DNA of 64,000 nt. Source: Sacculina carcini (lineage: Eukaryota; Arthropoda; Thecostraca; Sacculinidae). Positions 22,135 to 34,162 of this stretch are shown here, piece by piece; positions within the stretch are counted from its first letter, which is position 1, and each line of letters opens with the position of its first letter. A model generated the notes under the pieces. It made no database searches and was not told the origin of the DNA. It was given only the letters and a program-made list of their open reading frames with translations. The position numbers were made by a program, and so were the translations under genes. Location of the stretch: the NCBI GenBank assembly GCA_916048095.2, contig OU696596.1, forward strand, positions 4,552,695 through 4,616,694. The letters are read 5' to 3'.

Positions 22135-24063
22135 ATGGCGGCATCTCAACTCAGCCCTCATCGGGTCTTCACCACGGACCATGTGCACATGCAGTCTTTG
22201 TTGTTCTCGCGTCTGCTGGTAAAGTCAGTGGATAGTACAGAGCACCAGGGCTGGTTGGCAGCCTGCGATCCAGTCTCCGGAAGGTGAGTCCGTGTTCGTC
22301 CACCGCATCGAGTTATTGTACAATTTATGACAGAGTGGGTGATAGCCAGGGTCCTGGTTTGTAATTCAATTCAAATAGTTATAATTACATTCCTCAGTTG
22401 ACCCCTGATAGGGGGCTATTGCAATATTCCTTTTGCAGAGGAGGTTACAGGCAGGGGCTCCCAATTTCGGAGTGTAGTTAAAAAGTAAAGAATGAATCAT
22501 TTGTCGATATATTCTTAAGATTAACAATGACAATATCTCACAAATGCAAGCACAACAATGTAATTAAAATAGTTGAACATGAATAACGGTAAAGTCGATG
22601 GTTTTACCTGGTAATCAATGCCAAACAACACTGAATATGTAAACGTTACCATGAATTAAGTTAGTAATACATTAGGGATGATGTTAGTCAGCTGTGGCTG
22701 TTGTTGCGCAATCATATTGTCCTGTGCAAAATGTCTAATTCACTTGACGTTAGTCGTATGCTACTTCTAAGATCATAGGCTTCTTATGATTCTTAGTGGT
22801 TAACTTGTTGACCTCTATTTAATCATTCCCAGAACAGATGTGAGAAATTATGCTTGGTAGTCACTACTCTTTCGGCGTTGAGGTCCTATGACGTTGACAG
22901 TCCTATGATGCTGCTGATTGTTCTGGTAACTCGTAGACCATATTTGTGTGTGTGTTCGTACTTGTGTTGTGTAGTCTCGTATTGGCGGAGGGTGACGAGA
23001 AAAAGGGTGTGAGTGTGCAGGTTGTGTTTGGCAACAGTGTGATCTCGTACTCTGTTCTGCAAGAGTCTTGCGAGTGCAGTCCGACCACTCGAGAGTTGAT
23101 ACATGCCACACTCACTTGTCCACCTGGCGAGGTCATTGTCTTTCTGCTCTAGCGTACTAAGAAAGTTTTCGTTGAATATATAAAGATTATTATGATTATA
23201 TCCGTATTGAGATTTCAATGTTGGTGCCGTCTTTGACGTTATCTTTCGAATCATTTGCGTTCTATTTTCCTTCTTCAAATGCAGAAGTCGAACCACTTCG
23301 GCGTATTCCATCATTTCCGTCATCATCATATTCATGTATTTCATCAATTGACTCTCGTCATATCTCGTCATTCTTTCATGTCTCATACGTTTGAAGGCAC
23401 CGCCAATGTTAGCCAGCAGTTCAAAGGTCACTACAGCGAGATCATTCAAAATCATCATGCGCTTCTTGCTCTTCCGGATCACCCAAGATCATCATTGCTC
23501 TTTGCCATAAGGTCTTCGTCCTTTCTGTGTTCCCATATTGGCTTTATCGTCTTCTTGGCCGTTTCCATAGCACTTCACTTCCTGGCGTTGACGTATAATT
23601 CCCACATATGACTTCAGCTATGAAGCTCATCAACTGATCGTATGTTTCTGTATCTGCAAACAATCCTTAATTGTGTACCAATTTTTATTCGTTTCTTTCT
23701 TCAAATTCGTTAAGACAACGGTACGCCTTTTTCCATATCTTTCAATCGTCGTATATCTGAAATATTTGGGTGTCATCTCAAGTATTGTGTGTGTATGTGT
23801 TCGTGTGTGCGTGTGTGTATGTTCAGAATGTTTCGGTGGATGAGGGCGTAGTTTTGGAGCGTCGCCGTTCACTAGTCAAGTGGCTCAGAGGACGTCATGT
23901 GCCTGTGGAAAATGCCGACCCCCTAGACCCGACGGGCTCTCTTTCGGTGGCGCACATTGTTCGGGTGGATGCGCCATTCACAAACGAGCACTGCGTATGC
24001 AACAATGAATTGGTATTGCAGCGTATTTGTAAGCTGATTGAAGACATGCCGGCGGTCGAATGA
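22135..24063 (+). CDS. GEMIN6: Gem-associated protein 6 (GEMIN6), three exons
   Basis: A subunit of the SMN complex that helps load Sm proteins onto snRNAs. It has an Sm-like fold that pairs with GEMIN7. Exons: 22135-22283 (ATG; AG|GTGAGT), 22975-23131, 23827-24063 (TGA). The total is 543 nt = 180 aa (human 167). The spliced protein matches human GEMIN6 along its length: HQGWLAACDPVSG against YKGWVLTTDPVSA, then LVLAEGDEKKGVSV, and the C-terminal part VLERRRSLVKWLRGRHVPV against LEERKNSLKKWLEKNHIPI. DAPFTNEHCVCNNELVLQRI matches the human DPPYGPENCSSSNEIILSRV. Phases agree at both junctions. The second donor (GAG|GTCATT) is weak, so the end of exon 2 could shift slightly. The acceptors lie after (TG)-rich tracts. 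Confidence 0.88.
23150..23568 (-). other. unidentified open frame inside GEMIN6 intron 2, opposite strand
   Basis: On the minus strand an ATG at 23568 opens METAKKTIKPIWEHRKDEDL and stops after 29 codons. One frame over, a charged, Met-rich helical stretch runs on (for example FELLANIGGAFKRMRHERM and TEMMEYAEVVRLLHLKK) for about 110 codons, until the sequence turns AT-rich near 23210. No family was recognised. It could be a broken gene copy, or an accident of the strand-biased base composition here. Confidence 0.3.
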
Positions 24064-25427
24064 TTTTTTGTTCCGCAAAAGCACGTGCATCTTTGGTTTT
24101 CAATGAACATCTCCTTCGAGATATACCATTACGCAATGTTATCGTTCTGTGACAACACGAAACCGACGAAGCCATTTCGTTTAGCTGGTGGTGAAAATCA
24201 AAACCAGATTTTTGTTTGTGTCAACAGAGCTTTATTTGGACATAAGCATACATCAATATGACTTAAAGCGACTAATAAGCACATTAGCGATGCCAAACAC
24301 AATCCCAATACGGATCGCTGGCGTCAAAAGTGTTGCGGCAGAAAAATATTATCACACGTGAGAATTTGCCGCAGCTCCAAGTACATTCAATATGGCAAAC
24401 ACGTCGGTTTAAGATTATCATACTTTATGAACAAATGAACGAAACGCATGTCCAGACTTGCTGTTTTGTTCAACTCGGCGTTTTTCCGTGCGTAGTCAAC
24501 GAGGTTTCCCCTCATCCCATGGAAATGCAAAACCAGATCTTCAAAAATGACCATTTCCATAGCAGTGTTTTTCAATCAAGTTCATTCGAAAATTCTGCAG
24601 TAAATCGTAATGTCTGTTGGCAAGAATTTCGTAGAGTGCCTTCGCCATTTGTCTATTTTGACAAGACAGGATCAGTGAGCGAAAGTTTAAGAAATATACG
24701 CAAGTTTTCAGCATTCTGTGACGAAAAATACTTTGATTAATTGACCGCATCCACTCAAAAACACACTGGCACAATCGTGCATACAAATTTCAGGTTATCA
24801 TATATATAGCGAATCGGATCCGAAATTCATCGCCTTCGAGACCATAACGCGGAGGTGTGGGTGTTGCGGTGCAGGCGATCAAACGCGACAAGCAAAAGTA
24901 GCGCGAGTGTTGGAGACGAATTCGCCCCACATCTGACACGTGCAAAAATCTAGCAACAACAGAACACATTATCGGTCATGCTGGAATGCATTTGCCATAT
25001 GGTGAAGTGTTAGATCAGGGTTTCCCAAACTAGGGGGGGCGAGAGGAGGATACAAGGGGGGCGTGACGTCGTCTGCTCAATATTGCTTTTAATTAGAATA
25101 ATAAAATCATTCAAAGAACAAATATCTGACATTACATACATGCAAAGTATAATTATAGCAGTCACTCCACCCGTTTCTGTTAATCCAGTTCTATTTACAC
25201 GTAAATAAATTTAAGAATAACATCATATGAAAAGAGGCACTGGGGGCGTGTGGGTCTACTGGAGGCAAAAAGCGGGCGTCAGGTAAGATGGATATGGATA
25301 TTAGATATGGATATTATCTTACTAATATTACAGATAATGGCTTCAGAGTGTATGCAATGCATGGGGAATAGGATGTTTTTTATGCGCGTGTGTATGCCGT
25401 ACTATTGACGAGATGAAGATGGTGCGA
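24064..25427. other. convergent spacer between GEMIN6 and the IgCAM gene
   Basis: Holds the 3' ends of two converging genes. No exon was recognised. A hAT-like terminus lies at 25016. Confidence 0.3.
25016..25290. mobile_element. possible hAT-like element end
   Basis: CAGGGTTTCCCAAACTAGGG at 25016 followed by a G-rich block looks like the terminus of a hAT-type element. A second G-rich block near 25240-25275 may be near the other end. No clear inverted partner or target duplication was found. Confidence 0.25.
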
Positions 25428-25528
25428 TCAGAAGACGAGCAGAACTAACAAGGCGGTGAAGACGATAACCATCGTGATTGGCTGTAAACTGCGACTGGCC
25501 ATGTTCGGATCCACAGAACCCAGAGCTC
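25428..25528 (-). CDS. last exon of the IgCAM gene, GPI-attachment signal
   Basis: Acceptor TTGACAG|GAGCTC, stop at 25428-25430. It encodes a small-residue region (ALGSVDPNMASRS), a likely attachment site, followed by 17 mostly hydrophobic residues reaching the stop with no cytoplasmic tail. That is the hallmark of a GPI signal and not of a transmembrane anchor. Confidence 0.85.
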
Positions 25529-28500
25529 CTGTCAATACCAGAAGATCATATTGATGCTTATCAATCATCGCGATGGATACAAAAGGCATATACTAGGTTT
25601 ATGGTAGGGCCATTTTAGGACTATTATTGCCACAAAGAAGACGATTGAGTAGTTCTTTCGTTTTGAAGATGTCTTCAGATAGCTTTCGTCAGACGATACA
25701 TGGATAGATTCTGTCTTTGGGGAGCTATATAAATTCGGTTGACTCATGAAACATAGTTTCTTAATATATTCTTATATAATAATTATTATACTGCTCACAT
25801 GAAATTGGGGCTTGGGTGAGAACGTGAGAAATTATATTTTAATTCAATTGCTCTTCTCTCTCCATGTGTGTATGATTCGAATTACAGTCATGCGGTTTAT
25901 ATGATTTGCGATCATGCGGTCTGGCGCATTAGTAATTCATTTTAGCACTTCAGCATTATATCACTTGAATAACAATATTCCAATTTAAGCAAGAAGAATT
26001 GCAATTGCATAGCATTCAGCAACTGATGACTCACCCTCTTCGTCGCGAACACTTTTATCTTTTTCTGCAACATCAATATTATAATCTTTATATCATCTTT
26101 GAGTGGAGAAACTGTAAACAACGTCTATGCAAGATATGATGTCATAGACAAGACATGACGATGTCTAGAAGACTTACGTGCTCCTAGTGTGGTGAAGTGA
26201 AACGGCGTCTCCTGAGCGGGACTCCAGCCATATCGGTTCTGTGCTGTGATCTTCACTTCATACATGGCGTTTGGCTTTAGATCGACCATCTTGTAGTCGT
26301 AGCTGTAACTCGGGCCCGCATCTCGAGGAGCCGTTGCATCTTGAGAAACGGGGATGTGGACCTGTTCCCAACGTTTTCCTGCCGAAGATTTCTCGTGGTC
26401 CACCTGTACACAGTTAATGACGACCAACGAGAAGATTAGGACACCTATTGTTTGATACTCTTGCACAGTTTCCATTTGCATAAACAGATTTTCAACTCTT
26501 TGATCATCACAAGACGACAACACTGCTACCAACATAGGTAAGCCTGCCTTGTTAATCACCAACGTGAGATAACGACGAGGAAGGTGAAGACAATCTTTTG
26601 GAAAATATTTCGGGGTCTATATTTGCAGAAGGTTTATCTCTAGGCTAGGTAGGTAGAAAGGTAGGAAGGCTAGATACATTACAACACTTACAATACATGG
26701 GTACAATATAGGTATATAGGTAATATAATATATATATATATATATATATAGGTACAATTTCAACAATATGTTTTATGTGTTAGACATTTAACTATGAACT
26801 TGAATGAGGGGTTATAGGCTATCCAACGCAGTATTGGAGTGTATTGGAGTGTGTCCAACGCAGTATATGTCCATGTGACTGATTCGTCCGTTTTCGGTGG
26901 AATCCCTTTGTTAATGTTGTAGCTACACTTGAAGCTATTCCACATATCATGCTATGAATTTAACACTAACTGTACTGCTCTTTCACATATCGCATAGCCA
27001 TTACTATACTGACAGTACGACAAGGCATTTAGAGCGTAGTTGTGTGTTGATTTTCGCGCCTCGTCGGCCCGAATTTGCCGCATCGATCGCGGTACGGGTT
27101 GATGGGGACCAAGAGACCTCCAGGGACACGAGGATATTTCACGCTATCTGTCGTGCAGCATCATCAGCAAATGTGTCAAGGGATGAATCTTCACTAGTAC
27201 GTGATGTGTGGATTTTTACGTGTATGTCTGCTAGGAATGTGTCATCTCTCGGTATCAACAGCGACGACAAAGAATATATGCACAGGCCAATGAAACGTAT
27301 AAATAAACAAATACTAATTACTCTAATTATTATATAATTTGTATGTTAAATCTAAGAACTGAAATGTTTGCTATTAATACACTATTTTAACGTATATTAC
27401 AATTTATATAGTTTTATTCTAATTCAGTTCGTGCGAGATACGTTTCAACCCTTGTTACTGCGAACACTGCTTGTGTGAACAGCGACGAAGTCCTCACATT
27501 CGAAGAGTACGGGAAAATACCAGTAAGCTAATCTTTTTATCAATTAAGACTGCGTTGTTATCAAAACGTGTTGAATCTGTCTCGTATATGGTGGTCGAGC
27601 GTTGTTAAAGTGAATTAAATCCTTGTCTTTGATGTCTTGGAGGGCGTGAACACATTAAATTAATCAAATTCATACTTGACTAGTGTAGCGGATAGTCCCG
27701 TAAGGTAAAGAACAATGTTTTAGTAGAACTTGATATCGGTATTTTTGTGAACGTACTATGTGGGATTATCTTTAGGTAAACAGTATTTGAACAAGGATGA
27801 AACTGATGTCATTATCTTCATTGAAGTCACGTATTGAAAAATTGCGACATTAAAAGCGTATTGTGCCGCGAATGCTTCCACTGTAGCCTCGGAAGATGCT
27901 GTACCAACCATTCAGACAAGTAAATACACGCTAACACTCATACACACACTGCAATTCGCGGAATGCACAAAAACATGCCGCTTGTAAGTTTTCTTGTTGA
28001 TGACTTGACAAATTGTGTTTTGTACTTCGGAAAAACACCCTTCGACTATGACAGAAGCTCTAGAAAAAGTGAGTGTTTTTCTCTGTGATATTCTCATTGT
28101 TTGCTTTAGTTGTGTGTGCTCTTCAGAATCACGGCCTCCTATTTCTAGAACTATCTCCGAGCGCACATATGCATCTTATTATCTGGGTATTTTTCTTCTT
28201 TATTATCCTATTTCAATTGGATTGTTCTCGTCAAATGTCTACTGTTCCCTCATCCGTTAATTTATATTTTGGTTCTCTCGCTGTATCGTATACTTCCAGA
28301 ACAATTAAAAAGTTGAAGTCAAAGTTTATTTCTTTCAGTATTGAGATGTAATATTATTAATGTGTATTTCACGAGGTCGCCTCATATTTACGCCTCATAT
28401 ACGCTTACCTCGTTGTAGAGGATTTTGTAGTGTGATATGGCGCTGGGACTTTCCACACTCCACTGAAGCCAGTACGATGCGCTGCGATTGCCGATAGCGC

Positions 28501-31500
28501 CCGATGTCACCACAACTGTCTTCGGATTACCTAGGATAAAAACAAGTGGCGTAAAACATTGTTGCAACCAGATTTACTAAATGGATTACTTGGTTTGTAG
28601 ATGAATCACAACATCGGGGATCGATCATGAGATTAAACGGCATGAACAGGAAAAATATTCCTCAAATGACCTATAACTGCAATAAAAACAATACCGTAAA
28701 ATTATTATTTTTAATAATTACAGGCAAATTCAGTAACATGGGAAAAGCACGAATACTATTACTACCATACGGTCACCCCTTGTACCGGAAGCGCCCGAAA
28801 GACGCAGAGGAAGATTTTGAGAAATAGGAGTTTAGTCAGGAAGTCTCCTCCAAAGAGTTTAACTTCTTTGTACGATGCATTCTAGTGAATGTTCTGATAT
28901 TCTATCTTGAGCAGCTGATGTTTCAAGTTGGTCGCACGTACTATCCTGGCAGAAACAGCTTTGTCAGTTCCACAAGCGCGTTTACTTGGTTCGTTCTTGA
29001 ATTACAAAGTACAGTATACGCTATGAAATTCTCGAACACGTTGAAGCTGAAGAAAGGGAAGCAATGTTTGGTGATCATTTTTCTAGTAATATTATTTTGC
29101 CTGTTCATGTTATTGATATTCGCTAAAAAGGACATCTTTGATGCAATATTTGTTCTCCAAAATACCTACAATAAAACTGATTTTGGTAGCCAATTCTATG
29201 TTTGCCTTTGAGGAAAAGAGATTAAGAGAACAGCATCCCAACACACCGTTGACAAGGTGTACGGAAGCTTCAGTTTTTCCGAGGTCGTTCTCAGCTGTGC
29301 AAGTGTACATGCCCAGATCTGGGTCGTGCACTTTATTGATGACAAGACTGAATCTGTTGTTTTTATGGAGCTCGCGATGTTGGTCCGGCACCAAAGATCT
29401 TCCGTCTGGTCCGCTCCATGTCACCTGGTCTCACCAACATTGACAAACTCAATTTGTTTCCCGTAATATTATGTAATATATGTTTGCTTATTTGGAGGCC
29501 GTCGGTCTGTCAGACCATATGACGCCTCCTATTGAATTGTTCTAAGACAATGCATAATGAAACAGTGTATTAATATTCGGACAAAAAAACAGGAAAATAT
29601 GTATGAATTTTTGTATGATAAGCTCACTTTTTGCCTAATTTTCCTAACTAAGACCATATTTACATCTTTTCGCATGAATTCTGCCATTACAGGCTTTTTA
29701 TTCTTGCACAAAATGAAACGCACAATCGGTCACAAAATCGCAGTGATTTACCACACAGGAGATAGCGTGGTTCGAAGGAACGAATTGCCCGAAACAGTTT
29801 TGTTCTACAAGTGTGTACCCAACACTAAGCCTGTACATGTGTATATTATGCTGAGAAAAATCACAGCTGTGATTACGAAAAATAGCAACACTTGCGAGAT
29901 CCCATCGTCGGTTCATCTCCCACTCAGATTTGATCACCATCACCCATCCCCTTTCCATGGGAAGAGTGCCCAGAAAAAGAGTGTGGTACATGCGTGTGGG
30001 ACAATGTTTCGACGGTCGCGCTGTTTACTCGTTGCGCCTTGCACGTGATTATCGAGTATCGACCGTGCTCGGTTCTCTGGGTGCCCCGAATCTGTCACGC
30101 ATTCATAACACCCGGCAAACATTGTCCCAGAGCCGAGTGTTCTGCAGTCAGTGGCGGAGTCATATAGGAGCTAGGCAACGACAGAAGATAAACTAGGAAA
30201 TCAGTGGATGAAACGTCGATGATGATCCCAGAAGAATGTGCACTACGACAAACCCGAGAATGTTCATTCCAAAAACTGAAAGATCTTGTGAGGTGTAAAT
30301 CAAGACGAGATGTCGCCATCTAACCCACCGATTTTCGGTGTCATGTATCGCCTCTGTCACAGATTTCAGCACACCAGTTCCGCTGGATTTGACGCGGTCG
30401 ACAGCACCAGAGACGATTCACATCTGCTGTTGTTGAAATCCGACGCGCTGTTGTGGACACGGAACATCTATCTTGTGTTCCGGACACCAGTGACAAAGGG
30501 ATTCGCAGGCGCACTTCAAGGCAATCCTATCTGGTAGGCCGACAATGAGGTTCCTCTCATACGACCCCCCAGAAAATATTCCATCCATTGCACGATGAAA
30601 CAATATTCATTACATTCCTACTAGAAATCAGCACGGTTTCGAGATACCGTGCGAACAGCGCGTTGTTTTGAGCCGCTCCATTTCCGCCCTGTCACGGACC
30701 TGACCAGCTGAGGTGGTGCTGGCAGAGATGATGAAGATAATATTTTCCCATGTGCCTCGTGGTCAGGCCAGCATTTCAGAGGGGTTCACACTGTTGACTC
30801 AATAAATTACAGTTGACGTGTACTGGGTAAATCTGCCAAGGAGACCTTATGCTGAATAGGAACACCACCAAATTCCCTACAAAACACAACTCGGGTGGCA
30901 CTAGTGAGCTGTTTATATTGCGCAGTACAGTGGGCAATACCTCCAGAAATACGCTCATGCCTGCATAGCTAATGCAGCAGCTAACAAAGATTAACTCACT
31001 TCAGTGAGTCCGTGTGTGGTGCTCCAGCGCGCTGCCTGTGTTGGAATGCATGTGTGTTTGAGTGTGGGTGTGTGTGTGTGTTCATGCGTATGTGTGGTCT
31101 TTTGCAGATGATTCGTCAACAACACACACACACACACACACGTACTCAATTACAAAGAAGGAGGATGAGAGAGAGGAGAGAGACAGAGGTTGCCATGGCT
31201 CCTACGCTCACGGGCGAGTTGGCAAGTAATCGTTGATCGGCTATCGTGGCCAAACAGAAGCAGGAATGAATAAGCACCAATCGACCTCGTGCTGATTTGG
31301 GTCGGCAAGTTGCAGCATATGCACAACGACCCGATATACCAACATAGTCAACATATGCCTAAGTTCAACATTGTAGACTTTTTCAACATTGACTGCGTAC
31401 AATGCCGACCAAATAACAGTTTGTTGATGAAGTGACGGACATCCACAATATCATGCAAATGTTGCATTGAGTCTCCTGATGTAGAAACAGGAGATGATGT

Positions 31501-34121
31501 CGTGATGTTATTCATTCTGGTAATAATGATGATAATAATATCGATATTTTTGGACTTTCACACGCACATATGTTCTTCACACAATACCAGGCCAAACTGA
31601 GCAATAATACACTAAACTTGAATATGCAAATGTTCAGCATAATTACTAGCATACCTGCTGCCAAAACACGCAACTCTGCGGCATCATACGTTATTCCACC
31701 GATCTGAGGGCTATAGAGCTATACAGTCTCCGTGCTTAGTGCAGTGGTACCTTTCTTAGTGATCGCATCCTTTCAAATCAGCAGTCAGTTATCGCACCCC
31801 CTGGATCCTTCATATACGAAAATATATAAATACAAACGACGTAGTAACAAGACTTGTATATTAAATATTCATTCATACAACTCCTGTAAGAGGATTAAAC
31901 AAAATTACATTTATCAGGAAAAATACAATGCATATGTTAACACATAATTTCTTTACAAATTACAGGAATCCCCGCATCCCCTAGGATCCAGGCTGGCACC
32001 CCCTAGTGGGTGCTCTCACCCCCGGTTAACCCCAGAACCCCTGGCTTAGTTGATAGAGGGTTCATGACCCCAATATCCCTCCTTTATGTCAGTCCGCTCA
32101 TACGCGTTCTATAGTTATTTACGTCATGAATGGTAAGTAATCCACTTTGTCGCTTGCCTGTGGGATTAACTGAGCGTGTTCTCAGCGCCCATGTTGAAGA
32201 CAGCTTGTGTGTCACACCACATACGTCCTTTGTCTTCATTCATCATCGGCTGATGAGCCACGTCTTGCGGTCATCACGGACCACTTACGCCGACAACCAC
32301 CGCATAGCTTCTTGTACCGCGTAGCTAGATGAGGGAATTTTCGTTGAGGGCTTGATTGAGTATGGATTCGTTGTGGTTAATAAGGAGCGCCCAATGGAAC
32401 ACCATAAACCCCAAAAAGCTGGAGAATGGTGAATTATATAGAAAGTTAGGTATAGATAGGACTGGGTCAATTTCTTAGGTCTCTCAAATCCCTTCCTATG
32501 GCGTTTCTTGATTCCGTTACTGATCCTTGTAATTGAATTCTTTAGATAGGTAATGGATAGCATTCCTTGAGCAAGGAACACAACCAACAGGCGATACAAA
32601 AACAGAGATACTGCAGAAATCCACAAATCTCGAGTTTTCAATATATTTCATCATTGTAGCCATTTGCTTCAAATATTACTATTACTACTCACATGATTGG
32701 TGATTCACGATCGTTGCGTACAATGATAAATGCTGTTATAGAAAGGTAGGTTGGCTCATGATTCCTGGACGGCCTTATCTTGAGTTCCTAGATTCGGCTA
32801 AAATATATACATTTCAACATTCGACCGTTCAATTTCAATTTTGGGTAACGGAAATACGCTGTGCTACAATACTCCACTTCGATTCCAACTCACCCACCTG
32901 CACAATGACAGTGTATGTGTGTGTGTGTGTTTGTGAGTGTGTGTGTGTGTGACAGGGGCAGTTTGACGCTATTGACGAAAGTGACACGCACATACACACA
33001 CAGACGCACACACACACACATGCACACACACATTGTCACCTGTCAGTATACAAAAGATATCCATTTGACGCTGAATGAATACACACATTCAGACGTGCCT
33101 ACGCACACACACATACACAGACACGCACACACCAGGAGTGGAAACGGTTCTATATAATTTGTTCTCACCCAAAGGTGATTGTGTGTGTATGTGTATCCAG
33201 ATTCAATTTTAGACAAGTATTCGACAACAGTATGTGTATGTGTGTGTGTGTGTGTGAGAGAGATGAAAATATCCGGATTGAATTTTTGGTTTGAGCATAC
33301 AAAGGATGAAATGAAAAACCGCGAATTTGTTCTGTTAGGTTCACCACAGTATATCACTAGAAAACGAATGTATATCAACGTATGTTTATACTATTTTGCC
33401 AATCAAAAGTACGGTTTTGCGTTCAAAATGCTTGTTTTATAAGAGTCAGTGTTTGCATGTGGAAGAGTTGTGTGTTTGTATCCTTATTTTGAAGGTTTTT
33501 GAGACGAATCTAGTAAGGATTTTGCATGCTTTAATCAAGACTGGATTTCAAGATGTGAACGAAGGTCACGTCGTGACATGTGTGGTAATCTACCATAACA
33601 CCTAGCACGATATTATCCTCAATTCCTTCAATTGGTCTTGAAGAGTTTGGAATGCAGTAGCCTCAATACAACTTAGTAAACACTAAGGTGTTAACCTCAA
33701 TAACTTGTAACATTAGGAATATCAGAGCCTTGAGGAGATATAACATCAATCTTAGTAACACCAACCTGAAAACCACGAGTGAAGTAGCTGAGCTTACGGT
33801 GATCTATTCTTTGCGAAATGACATATAGATCTATACTTTGCGATACTACATTGCCCATGATTTAGACCTTGCGAAAGAATTCGATACTAAGTATTACTAG
33901 AACGTTTAGTCAAGGCTGTTTTTGCCCAACCGCGCACACACACCCACACACAAGTACACACAAACACTCATACAAGAACAATCATATTATAAATTCACAT
34001 ACACATACACGCTTACGCACGCGTGGTAATCACACGTGAATCATGACCGCATCTTCCTCTTTGAAACGGCTGTGCATATGTGTGTATGTGAGTGTGTGTG
34101 TGTGTGTGTATGTGTGTGTGT

Positions 34122-34162
<41 letters not shown>

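Noticed and set aside
22135-24063. First thought: an MPN-type (Abraxas-like) protein
   Set aside because: Segment order did not fit; the spliced product aligns end to end with GEMIN6.
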